Shown here in pieces: positions 1 through 10,650 of a DNA stretch of 64,000 nucleotides. This DNA comes from Seiridium cupressi (taxonomy: Eukaryota > Ascomycota > Sordariomycetes > Amphisphaeriales > Sporocadaceae): NCBI GenBank assembly GCA_036674765.1, contig JARVKI010000117.1, forward strand, positions 1-64,000, in the 5' to 3' direction. The position numbers were made by a program, and so were the translations under genes. The notes beneath the pieces were generated by a model. That model ran no database searches, had not been told where the DNA came from, and was given only the letters and a program-made list of their open reading frames with translations. Within the stretch, counting starts at the first letter, position 1. The number at the start of each line of letters is the position of its first letter.

Positions 1-885
1 AAACTTTAAAATAATATATTAATATTAAATTTATATTAATAAAATATATAATATAAAATAAAAATATTAAATTTTAATAAAATAAAAATATAATCGTTAA
101 AATTTAATAAACTTTATTTATAAATAAATAAATATTTAAATTAATTATTAAAATAATAATTATTTATATAAAAAACCTTTATAATTATATATATATTTAT
201 ATAACGAATATATTATCGTTAAGATAAACCTTAAGATAATACATTAGTATTAGGTTTATGCTAATAGGGTACGTAATATAAAATAGGAATATTAAGTCTT
301 AAAGAATAAGAATATAATCGTTAAGGCTTGGTAGGCCTTACCTATAGGTAGATAGATGCTTAGATTAATTACTAAGGTAATGACTGTCTATATGGAAATG
401 TCCATCGTATATATATCCACTCATTCCTTTACTGATCTTGTTTGCTCATGTCTGCTCATATCTGCTCAGCGTGTTGGCTCTGAGCACTTCTGATCAGGCG
501 TCCTGCCGTCTGATTGGACAGTGGTACCTACCACTGTTGGTGCAAACATTCCTCTGGGTCAGGGGCACTGGGCACCTGTCTGTCATCTGCCGGTCGTGGT
601 CCGTGCTCCCGACCGGGCTACGTTCGTAACAATTTATTTATTTTTTTATAAATATATTAAATTATTTTTATTTTCGTAATTTTTTTATTTAATTTATTTA
701 AATTATCACGATTTAAATAATTTTTTATTTTAACTTATTATTAAAACTATAATCCTTTTTAGGTTTATTTCGGATTAGTCCTTTCCTTATATTTATAACT
801 AAGTATCAGCTTTTCGATATAGTCTCTCCGGACTATTTATTCTTCCTTTCCGCTAGGTCGGGCTGTCGGGGTTATGTTTGTAACA
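1..885 (+). repeat. Old, A+T-converted LTR relic interrupted by a younger LTR
   Basis: Bases 1-199 align by eye along their whole length with the start of the LTRs at 200 and 30452, but nearly every C and G has become T or A. The alignment runs through the AATATAATCGTTAA block that all three copies share. The copy resumes at 637 and ends near 885 in TTTGTAACA, the same end as the other copies. Its first ~25 bases and its 5' target duplication lie outside the window. The conversion pattern is what RIP produces; that cause is inferred. Confidence 0.75.
200..631 (+). mobile_element. Solo LTR nested inside an older copy of itself
   Basis: A 432-bp LTR starts TATAACGAATA (the intact copy at 30452 starts TGTAACGAATA, so one G has become A) and ends CGTTCGTAACA. 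It is flanked by a perfect 5-bp target duplication, ATTTA at 195-199 and 632-636. No internal retrotransposon sequence is present, so this is a solo LTR left by LTR-LTR recombination. The strand is set relative to the copy at 30452. An open frame at 438-629 falls inside the LTR and is not a gene. Confidence 0.8.
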
Positions 886-1412
886 TATTGCCTCATCACT
901 ACCGGCCTTGGTCTTTCTATTTGAATAACATCACAGCTCAAAAAAGCCTGATCCGTACGATTGCATAGCAGATCTTTTACCTAGCTCCAGAGTGCTAGGG
1001 TCATGCCAAGGGATTCTCGGCGACGTGCAGGTAAAGTTGTATCATAGCTTTGAAAGTCGCCAGAAATAGTTCGCAAGGCGCCGAGTAAAACCAATTTGAT
1101 ATGCGCGAGCAAAAATGACAGCAGAGCTTATCCGAGCTTATGAATTCCAAACACTTTGCTCACGATGTTGGGCGAAAGGATCAGAAGTAATGGCCACAGC
1201 GAAGCACGAAGCTCAGAAGGCGCTTGAACGAAATATTAAGTGTGCCCCACCCACTTGATTAAGCCCAGGGAAGAGAGCCTATCTGGTTTGAGTTTTCAAT
1301 TCATTAGCGTTATTCGTCTCTTGTGTGATTGTCTTTCACCAGAGACGGAGGTTGATTTGTCGCCCAAGTTCGGAATGTTCAAACTCTCAGTTGATTTCAG
1401 CGTCCTCGGTCG
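886..1412. other. Intergenic stretch, nothing recognised
   Basis: Sequence between the LTR and the 3' end of the HAD hydrolase gene. One short frame (1240-1425) overlaps the end of that gene on the other strand and resembles nothing I know. Confidence 0.4.
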
Positions 1413-2402
1413 TTATTCCTCTTGATACCTACCCGTCAGCCAGGTGACTAATTCCTTTATGGTACATACTTTGGCAACAGGGTGCTTGCCAAAAAAGCCA
1501 TCAAGCGATTCCGCAGCAAAGTTTTGAAGCTTGGGGATTTCCGGAACTTGGTCCTCGGCGTCTAACAGTACTGGGTTCCAGCCGGCATTCGATGCCCCGA
1601 CGACGTCCTTGGCGTACTCATCGCCAACGTATATCTTACGCCAAATCTCCCCCTCCGTTTGGGCCTTAACGAGGCTTTTACCATCCCGGGCGGCAAGGAT
1701 CTGTGCCAACAAGAGCTCTGCAGCGCTAAATATGAGCTTGTCAGGCTTCTCGACGCCGACGTCGTAGGACAAGCAGTGGAAGTCTACATCGTATTCGTTC
1801 TTGCCATGGGGCACGTCCATCTGACTATGGGTGCCGTAGCGCAGAGGGCTTATTTTGAGGCCAGATGATGAGAGAATCCCAGGCACCCGATCATCAGAAT
1901 TTGTCACGACTCCGATAACGATCCTATGATAGAGCGACTTCGGACCAGGGTCTAGGAGCCTTAGCGCCTTAAGACTGGATGCGAGGGTTGGCTCGAGATC
2001 GTATCCTTGAACTGAAGCAAATCTTTGAAGGAGTCTGGGAGCTAGATCGGCTGGCAGAGCCTTGCCATGGCCGACTAGAGGCTCAAAAGTCTTATGGATA
2101 ACCTAAACCAGTGGACTGGGTGAGTCGACGCAAACCAGTTCTCTCACTTCTGTCCAATCATGGGAGTGACATACATTTTCCCACCATTTGGTTGCTCCCA
2201 GGCCGGTCACTTTTCCGTAGTTGGGGTTCAATTTGGACTCGTCCTTGAAAGCAGCGCGAAAGGCCGTTTGGACGTCGTCGACCTTGATGCCCGTGAGACG
2301 GCACGTCGCGGCGACTTCGCTGTATTGCTGGGCTATTGAACGCTTAGGTTTGAACAGCGTCCCAAATGCATCAAAACACAGGAGGAGGTTTGGCCTCGCC
2401 AT
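1413..2402 (-). CDS. HAD-superfamily hydrolase
   Basis: Two exons, complement(1413..2102, 2148..2402), with a 45-nt intron (GTGAGA...TTTAG) in phase 0, giving 314 residues. The family phosphatase/dehalogenase motifs are in order. Motif I is DAFGTLF with the nucleophilic Asp near residue 10. Motif II is VVTNSDD, motif III is the Lys of EKPDKLIF, and motif IV is GDEYAKDVVGA. The spacing and the DxFGTL form fit the HDHD3-like / yeast DPI35 group of cytosolic small-molecule phosphatases; the substrate cannot be told. The start is the first ATG, directly before the motif I strand. The gene looks intact, with no signal peptide or membrane segment. No neighbour suggests a pathway. Confidence 0.85.
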
Positions 2403-5400
2403 GTTGGGGAGTCGTTTCTGCGGAGATTTGTGAAGCTCGTAGTTTGGTGCTGGAACTAAACTGGCGCTGGCTCAACCAAACGGAGCTGGCATGCACGGGC
2501 CTGCAGTTTCTCCAATACTGCACTAACCATAAGTAACCTAGCGGCTTGAACAACTGAAATTCAGCAACGCGCAGTGTTTTAAACGAAGGCAATTTTGTTA
2601 ACAAACGTTGTATATTGTATCAGCTGCGTTAGTAGTTTGCCCCAGAGTGCAATCCAAAGAGAGTTTTCGAAGTAGATGGCGCAGTCTTTAAGGTAAGGAG
2701 ACCAGAAATAGGGGGCAATTGCCAATGGCTTTGGGGGGCAAATCCATAAATGGATAAGCGGGCTAGAACAACCAAAATATAAATGTTTATAATTCATTTA
2801 TCCGTATAAGCGGCCAAGAGTAATTCTAGCATGGACTGTGCTCTCGCCGTCGATTAAAAATACCCTTTTTCATGATTTATCTAATCGCAAGCTAACATGT
2901 AGCACATACTACTGTACGAGCCTTCCCAAAATCGCCTGGGTGGTGTGTCCGCACGCTTACTTTACGCGGACCTCGTCATGCTATGAGATTTCATCGGAGC
3001 TCACTTGGCCCGGCATGATCATGTCTAGCTACGGAAGGAAGACTTTCCGCGGGCTTCGATGTTAGAGTGCCAACCAATGAAGTCAATATGTCTCGAAGCG
3101 AACCAAAGTTCCGGGACATCTCCCGCCACCGCTTTTAACAAAGACTGAGGTACAACGAATATGAAGTTACAAGTAAGGAGCTACCAAGCGACTTGAAAGC
3201 TGATTCTATTGAAACACAAGAAATGGCACCTCCCTTGGTGTGTGTGCTTGGTGAGTGACTACCCAGTACTCGGCGAGTGGGCCTAATTACAAACCAATCT
3301 GTTATCAATCCGTTGCCGGCCTACTGATTCCCAGGCGTTCGGTTGGATCCCTGCCGAGGCTACAAATACCAGTTCAATGCTCATAAAAGTTTCACCTAAG
3401 ACCCAGGGTCCGCAAGCTGCTTTCCCCCCACACCAACACTCCACAGCACAGCACGACATCACATGGCTCACGAGGATACAGCCAGGCCAATAAAAGCCAT
3501 GTCGAGTATTTCACTGATATGTGGCTCTTCTTCGATAATACCGGACGTTGCACTCTTCCTAGCTTGGGTGCGCTTGGCATACGTGCTGACATTTCGTCAT
3601 TGGAGGTGTTTTGGCTTCACACCACTATGATGTTCCCAAGGAATTTGAGATCCTGTCCTCTAAGTAAGGCCCTGGGCCCTGGTAGACCAAGAAGGGCGAG
3701 TCCAGATCGCAGGCCGAGACCCAGGCAGGTTTGGAGAAGCACCGCGGCGTTTCACAAGTCAACTACCGAGAATTTCGAGAAAAAAGGTCAAGCATATTTG
3801 GACATACAGTACTATAAACAAAGTTAGGCTAACACGAGGAAATCTCTAAGTGAGAAACACACCCATCCGACTGGCGGCAGTCGAAAAGGATTACTAGAAA
3901 CTAATAATTTTCGTGGAGTTATGACTCTTTTCGCAAACGAATCTAATATGACTTCAAGATCTGGAATATAAGTGTAGTTCAAGATGTAATTTGTCGTCTT
4001 GGAAATGTTTTGGACTCAATGGTTGACCCGCGTCTGAATACAACTTCCGCGCCAAGTTTTGTCGAAAGGCAAGCATCTCTGGTCGATGCAAGAAGACTGA
4101 GTGATTTCATTGATAACCAATTTCTCAACCAATGAACGACTTTAGCTAGACGGCGCGTGACCCTTCCAACTCCCCGAGCACTTTCTCCTATTAGACTCGG
4201 TTATCCCTGGAACAGCTCGTGGCATACCCCGGTCGATCTAGCGCTTAGCTGGAGCTAGCGCCAATCCTGAGCACACAAGGGGCTTCCCGTCGTTCGTCCT
4301 AGCACTAGACCAGATCGTACGAACACCTTGCCTGCCATATTACCGCCCGTTTCCTACCTTGTCTTGATACGGGACCCCTGATCATTAGTGAATGGGACCC
4401 TTTTATATATGCCTCTTTGATGCTGTATTCCCCTCATCGGAGCTGGTCTTGATGCCGATCCTGTAAACAATTACGGAGGGGATGTTATGACAACCTTCGT
4501 AAACCCTCGACGTTCCCATGAATTAGGCCATGTGACATTTTCCGACTCCTGCAAGTCGTAATGATTAGCTTGCCGCGGTCGCGACTTGTCGTTCCCTTAT
4601 GGTCCCCCTGCATGTAAGCGAGAAGACTAGTTGTGATAGCTGGACGTGCGGCTTGAGGCTGAACAAGCGGGGCTGACTGTTCGCCGAAGAGTTATAATTA
4701 GTAAACCATGTTTTCGCAACGAGCCGCACGCCTGAGAGAATTCTTACGAGCAGGCCGATCCCGCATGAAATAATATCATCGTCTGGGTTTGATTGGAGAG
4801 TACCGGAATGAGTCACATGTAGTCGGCTCGACGCTTGGCTGGGCCCCGTATCTGCAGCTAAATATGTCCACGTGGCACCATGGATAGTGGTGACACTTAC
4901 CGTCAAGATTGGAATTACGGCGCGATTACCTTTGAAGAAGCTGCCGCATTGAGATGAAGTAGGTACTGCTGTCAAGGGCATTCTGGGTATCGGGTCACGC
5001 TATGAAGGGGTATATTGTAAACCTCACATAAGAGCCCCACCTCTCTGTCATGCATCAATCCCTTTTTCAAAGCGATACCACATAGATACAGCATGCATGA
5101 ACATGTTGTCATCTACAGCCACCCTTTCAAAACGTCTCCCCACTTGCACGCGGTTGAGGCGGTCTATGCGCGGCATGCTTGCGCCAGCTGAGATACGTCC
5201 TGGGTTCCCATCTTCACATATGCACTAGTGGACTTCCTGGACGTTCCAGTGCCGCTAGTGCCAATATTCGATCATACAGCTGACATTTTTGCAGAGCTGG
5301 AGTTCGACAGTTGCACTCCATGGGGCTACCTATCGCCTGGCAAGCTAGCAGCCACTACAGCGGTGTGACGGAGCTGAACGACTTCCAGGCTTGCTTGAAC

Positions 5401-6119
5401 GGTTCTGGACTGTTGAGAACCCGTGCCGCATAATTAAGCTTACATAAAGAACTTCAACGTCTAGGACCTCCAATAGGTTCCCGAAACGTTGCGGTGTCTG
5501 CTCCCTAAAGTATCGTCTTTTCAGGCGTAATAAGTCTGATAGACATATTCTTCCTAATCCATACCTTTCGAAAGTGGCTGTCTGCCATCTGGGCCCCGTA
5601 GTAGAACATTTTGGTTTCTTTCAGCCAACCCAAAGTAATAATCTATTCCGAGTGTGGTATAATCACTTTAATACTCGGACACTGTCAGTTTGACCACTTC
5701 AGCCACCTCGGATCTGATGTTCCGGAATATCAGGGCCCATAGATTCTGCTATTCCACCACCCTCTGCATAAACTAGTGATTTCCGTGCGAACCGAACCAA
5801 CCAGGAGCCCTTCATGCGCTAATTGGATCCCCTGATATCCTTTGTGGATGTTAAACGTGTGCCTCCAAACCGGGCGTCCTTTCCTTATTCTGCCTAGTGA
5901 TCATGGAACCCAGGCATAATTTGACTTCACCTGTCTTCATTTTTGCTATTCGTAGCTTTGGATGAGCCATAATCGACCCGTGAACTACGGTGCCCCGAGA
6001 TCTAACCATGATGTTTTCCAGCCCCTGTGCGGAATTTTCAGGCCTCCTCTCCTATATTGTGTCTCGGGAAGAGAATACCTGTGGGAAGTTCAAGCAAGGA
6101 CTTGAAATATTGATTTGAC
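2403..6119. other. Long stretch without a recognisable gene
   Basis: About 3.7 kb with only scattered short frames. The longest is 138 codons on the minus strand at 4565-4981, with no known motif and a composition unlike the neighbouring genes. At about 5200-5370 on the plus strand an open stretch of roughly 60 codons (containing FDHTADIFAELEFDS) has a protein-like composition and could be a gene relic, but I do not recognise a family. No repeats of note seen. Confidence 0.35.
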
Positions 6120-6124
6120 TAGAA

Positions 6125-6166
6125 CCAATCTTGGCTCCCACAGTCCTGTTCGTCAAGTCTATAAAA
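6125..6166 (+). promoter_or_regulatory. CCAAT and TATA elements before the laccase gene
   Basis: CCAAT at 6125-6129 and TATAAAA at 6160-6166 lie 185 and 150 bases before the laccase ATG, followed by a pyrimidine-rich leader. This is the usual arrangement for a regulated fungal promoter. No metal- or xenobiotic-response motif was clear to me. Confidence 0.5.
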
Positions 6167-6309
6167 CCCATGATGATTTTCTCAACTTCAGATAGCTTCA
6201 ACCCACAGCACCAGCTTCGACCACTTTTCTGTTCTCTTCCCGGTTGAGGGATTCGACCTTTTCATTCTGGCTAGTTAATTCCAGTTCGCTATCATTATCA
6301 GATCTACCT

Positions 6310-8257
6310 ATGCTTTCCCTACTCTCGCTGAAGGGCTTCTTGTCCGGCGTCCTTTTGGCAGGTATCGCTTTGGCGGCACCGACAACTCAGGACCTTGATG
6401 CTCGGCAGTCGACCTGTAATACGGCGAGCAACCGTCGCTGCTGGACTTCCAATTTTGACATCACCACTGACTATGAATCATCCACCCCACCTGGAGGCTC
6501 GGTTTCGTACTACCTGGAGATCACCGAAGTCCGCAATTGGAAAGGCCCTGACGGTGTAGTCAAAAATTACGTCCAGCTCATCAATGGGCAATATCCTGGA
6601 CCAACTTTGTTCGCCAAATGGGGTGACACCATTACCGTCACTGTCAAGAACAGCTTGCCTACCAATGGGTAATTCACTCACTCTTATTACGAGAGTGATC
6701 ATTATTGACAGAGACTTCAGTACATCCATCCATTGGCACGGCCTCCGACAGCTTGGGACTAACATTCAGGATGGTGTGAACGGTGTTACTGAATGCGCCC
6801 TAGCGCCCGGAAAGATTAAGACCTACCACTTCAAAGCTACTCAGTACGGTACGACGTGGTATCACTCTCACTTCTCTGCTCAGTACGGCAACGGTGTTTG
6901 GGGAACCATCGTGATCGACGGGCCCGCTTCGAATAATTACGACATTGATCTCGGCGTTTTCCCTATCAACGATTATTACTATGACTCCGCAGATGACATC
7001 GTTCTGAGAACCCGTACGTATATATCAATGAATCCCTTACTGCGTCTTTGGAGTTGTTTCGTTACCGGAGGCGGTGGGCAGGGTCACTGTCTTGGGAGCT
7101 CAGAACACCTGAGGCCCTGTTCAAAGCTCCCACACGTAAGATTTAAAAGCAATCACTAACCGTGATTTGATGTAGAAAGCGGTGGACCCCCAGCCAGCGA
7201 TAACGTGCTGTTCAACGGCACCAATATCAATCCCCTTAAGCCTACCGATGGCCAATACGCCGTGGTAAAATTGACTGCTGGAAAACGCCATCGCCTCCGC
7301 TTGATTAACCCTTCCGTCGAACACAATTATCAGGTAGCCCTTGTTGGCCACGATATGACAATTATCGCCACGGACCTGGTCCCGGTCAATTCCATGACTG
7401 TCAATAACGTCTACCTTGGAACTGGTCAGCGCTACGATGTTCTGATCGATGCATCTCAAGCTGTCGGCAACTACTGGTTCAATGTCACGCTATCTCCCAC
7501 AAACCTGTGCGGCGCCTCAGTCAATCCCCGGCCTGCAGCTATCTTTCGTTACAATGGAGCGCCAGCCACCCTACCATCTGATCCGGGTACTGCCGTCGTG
7601 GATGCCGCCTGCCAGGATCGCACCGATTTTACGCCTGTGGTTACACGAACAGCTGACCAGACCAACCTCGCTACGGAATTGAATGATCCAGCCCACAATC
7701 TTGACATTTCTCTCAATTTCACAACGCCAGTGACCTGGTACGTCAACAGCAGCGCTATTGACGTTCAGTGGGATAAACCTGTCCTCGACTATGTTCTGAC
7801 CAAGAACACATCGTACCCTCGGAAGGAAAATCTCGTCTTCGTGGATGAAAAGAATGTGTGGACCTACTGGGTAGTCCAGAATCTATCTCCCATCCCTCAT
7901 CCGATGCATCTCCACGGACACGACTTCCTAGTCCTGGGTCATGCTGCCTCGACGACCTTCACGACCTCTCTTTCGTCTAGTCTCAATTTCAACAACCCTA
8001 CTCGTCGTGACGTCACCATGCTCCCGGCTTTGGGTTACCTTATTCTGGCCTTTAAGGCTGATAACCCTGGTGATTGGTTAATGCACTGCCATATCGCTTG
8101 GCATGTCAGTGGCGGTCTCGCGGTCGATTTCATGGAACGCAGAGCTGAGCAGGCAGGGTTGATCAATGCAGCTGATCTTGCAGCTTATCAACAACAATGC
8201 GCCGACTGGCGGGCCTACCAGCCCAAGGCACCACCGAAGATCGACTCTGGTATTTGA
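6310..8257 (+). CDS. Secreted ascomycete laccase (multicopper oxidase)
   Basis: Exons 6310..6668, 6721..7013 and 7176..8257 give 577 residues. Laccases take one electron at a time from phenols and reduce O2 to water. A signal peptide (LSGVLLAGIALAAP) is followed by a pro-region ending near DAR. The mature start (CNTASNRRCW) is typical of ascomycete laccases. All four copper motifs are present: HWHG, WYHSHFSAQYGNG, HPMHLHGHDF and HCHIAWHVSGGL, so T1 and the trinuclear centre are complete. The residue axial to T1 copper is Leu. The protein ends DSGI, the C-terminal plug form of asco-laccases. I chose the ATG at 6310 over one at 6244 because it starts the signal peptide. The second intron is 162 nt; a 9-nt in-frame microexon ending at 7135 before GTAAGA is an alternative. 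Polyphenol, pigment or lignin-related roles are all possible. Confidence 0.93.
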
Positions 8258-8665
8258 GTGGCCGAACAGACTAGCGAGAAGACTGGGATGGCTGTATAAT
8301 GTTAGGTTAAGGATGCATTGCGTGTCGGTTGGGTTGAATGCTATGTAACTTTGTGCTGTCTTTGATTCTGAGTACATCTTTATTGTTTTCTTTCCTTTTT
8401 CCCTTCTAGTCCATTTTCCTCACTGTATTTCTTGGACATTGGGGCTGAAGTTTTCGATGTACATATTTCCTTTTGCATTCAGTACGCTTATAGGAGTTCG
8501 TTGAAATCTGTGTTTGAGCTCTCCCAATCCCATGGCATATTCAATTCCATGATCTCTGCGTCAAAGACGGTACCAAAACCGAGATCCTGTGTTGACGCCG
8601 TTGCATCACTGACTGCTGGTAGTAAGGGCCATCCGTTGACAGGATGAGGGCTCACCGATCTCACC

Positions 8666-10396
8666 TCAGTACCAACATCCAGAGGTGACATTGACGTCGA
8701 GACTGGGGGAGTCACTGGTAGATCTCGGTTTGGCTTGAATTTCTTTTCGTGGTGGACCATGGTCAAAGCTGGTGGTCAGGAAAGTCCTCTCAACCAGACG
8801 CGAAAGGATGCGATACGACGCCAAGGCAGATCTTGTAGCCGTATTTAATTGCTGCAGCATATTATATGACGATAATACAGCATCACAAATCTCATTTCGT
8901 CTCAATAGATGGTGACTCTTGTCATGTAGCAATGCCGAGCACAGAAGTGTGGCTGTATCGAAGATAGAGAACAGAACGAAATGAAACCTTGCATCGTGAG
9001 GATATGCATAGTTGAGAATTCGTTTGAGAACATCAATGAAGAGAAGGCAGTAGTCAATGCCAATCTTTTTGATATGGTCCTCGGATGGTCCGGATGAAGG
9101 GCAGCTGCCAGTCAAGTATGGTTTCGTCGGGTTGACGACCAAAGAGTAGGACACGGTATGAATGGAATGGCGTTGTAATATAAGCCATAGGTATCTCTCA
9201 TCCAGAGTTGTGTCAGATGTTGTGATTGCAAACTGTGGTGGAAGATGCTGCATCCATGTTCCAATTTCGTGTTGGTACGCTTGCAGCTCTGAAGCCAGCA
9301 TGATACTCCTTGCATTCCCGAAGCCTTGGAACAATTTGCTACTCAGTTGACATTGTAGCTTCATATGCATAATGGCAGATGGCATATCTGGTTCGAGTGA
9401 CAAACTGGGTAATTCGACTTGGCAGTCGTTGCGATCAATAATAAGTGGTCGTGATAGTAGGGCGGAAATTTGCCTACATGCACTGTTAGCAAATGTCCAT
9501 CAAGAATGGGCGGGCTCCAAGTCTCACCAATCCAAAGTCTCCAGAATGCACCAAGTTCTTCTTCTCACCACACGGTCAAAGTCGCTGGAAGCCTGTGTTG
9601 GCTGCTCTCTGTGCATATCTGTCAAGAGATTAGTCTATCAGAGCCGGGCACATAGTAGTAAGCCATTCATGAATATTGCTGACGTACGTAACTCCTGAGC
9701 TTCCCCCACTGCAGCCTTTAACTCATGCCAGCATTCAACGTAGCGGCCCTCAGACTTAGACCAATAGCACGAGTGTATCAGCCGCTGAACATGAGCGAAA
9801 CCTCCCTTTCCTCCGAAAATGGATCTGCTAAGGTTTTGACTAGCACTGTGGTACCGCTCGGTCAAGATCTGAGTTGTTTCACCGAGATCGAGCTGTAGCT
9901 TCTTCCTCTGTTCTGGTTCGAGATGCTGTGCAGCACAAGCACACAATTCTATGAATAGGCTCGTCCACTCAAAGTTCAGTGGCTGAGATTGTGTCCTGTT
10001 CTTCCACCAATGTTTGTACTCCTCTAGGAAAGTTGGGGGATGCAGGATATAGTAATGGTAGTTAATAGTGTCAAGGAATTTCTGCACCATCAAATCTAGA
10101 AATTGGAGATTAGTGAGAATATCTCGGGCACTCGTTCATTTCCAATCCATATGTATAGGGCCGCGGGGGAAGTACGCGCATGGCGGTTTCTAGGAGAGGG
10201 TTCCGTTCGAGTAGATCACTGGCTAGCATCGGCCCACGCTGTATAAACACAGATATGGGCGCGAAAAGAATAGACGAATAGCCTAAAGATATTATACCTC
10301 AGCTTCATATTCTAAATAGAAAAGGAGATGAGGTGACATATAGCCTAGGGATGCCACGCCCCCTTCCACGGGTTGCTCCGCGACATCATGAAGCAT
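8666..10396 (-). pseudogene. Fungal-specific transcription factor remnant, no DNA-binding domain, damaged splice donor
   Basis: The middle homology domain of Zn2Cys6 regulators is clear: RVLPPRPYT, then HYYILHPPTF, then RTWCILETLDW and LLSRPLIIDRNDC. Supported exons are 10396..10298, 10238..10153, 10095..9688, 9618..9528 and 9473..8666. Four introns separate them, three with good GT-AG ends. The second lacks a GT where the frame needs it. The bases read ACATATGG, while ACAG followed by GTATGG would restore LPPRPYT-D-LMVQKF in phase 1. Reading through meets a stop within 12 codons. No C-x2-C-x6-C cluster is found upstream to about 10600, so the DNA-binding domain is missing or lies on an exon I cannot see. 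A second C-terminal frame (8766-8488, ending WESSNTDFNELL) also looks like the family, so the 3' end is uncertain. It could regulate the adjacent laccase if functional, which is speculative. Confidence 0.65.
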
Positions 10397-10650
10397 GACA
10401 TCGCCCAACCATGTTTAATCCGGATGTGGAACATTGTCTACTGATGGGCCAATGGACGGACGGGAGCCATAGCAAGTCGGGTGAGTTCCAAGCACGTTAT
10501 TACAGAAGATCAATACATAGGCTCCTGTATGGAGCCTGCAGAGGTGCTGGTGGAGCGAAGCGCTAGTAGTAAAGATCTGACCAGGTATTCGGGCCAATAG
10601 GCACTTCCTAGTGTAGATAAGAGTAGTATATCAGCTTGACCTGAAGACTA

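Noticed and set aside
438..629. Open frame inside the LTR
   Set aside because: It lies wholly inside the solo LTR and is explained by its G+C-richer second half.
4565..4981. 138-codon minus-strand frame
   Set aside because: No motif, signal, intron pattern or family resemblance; isolated in a gene-free region.
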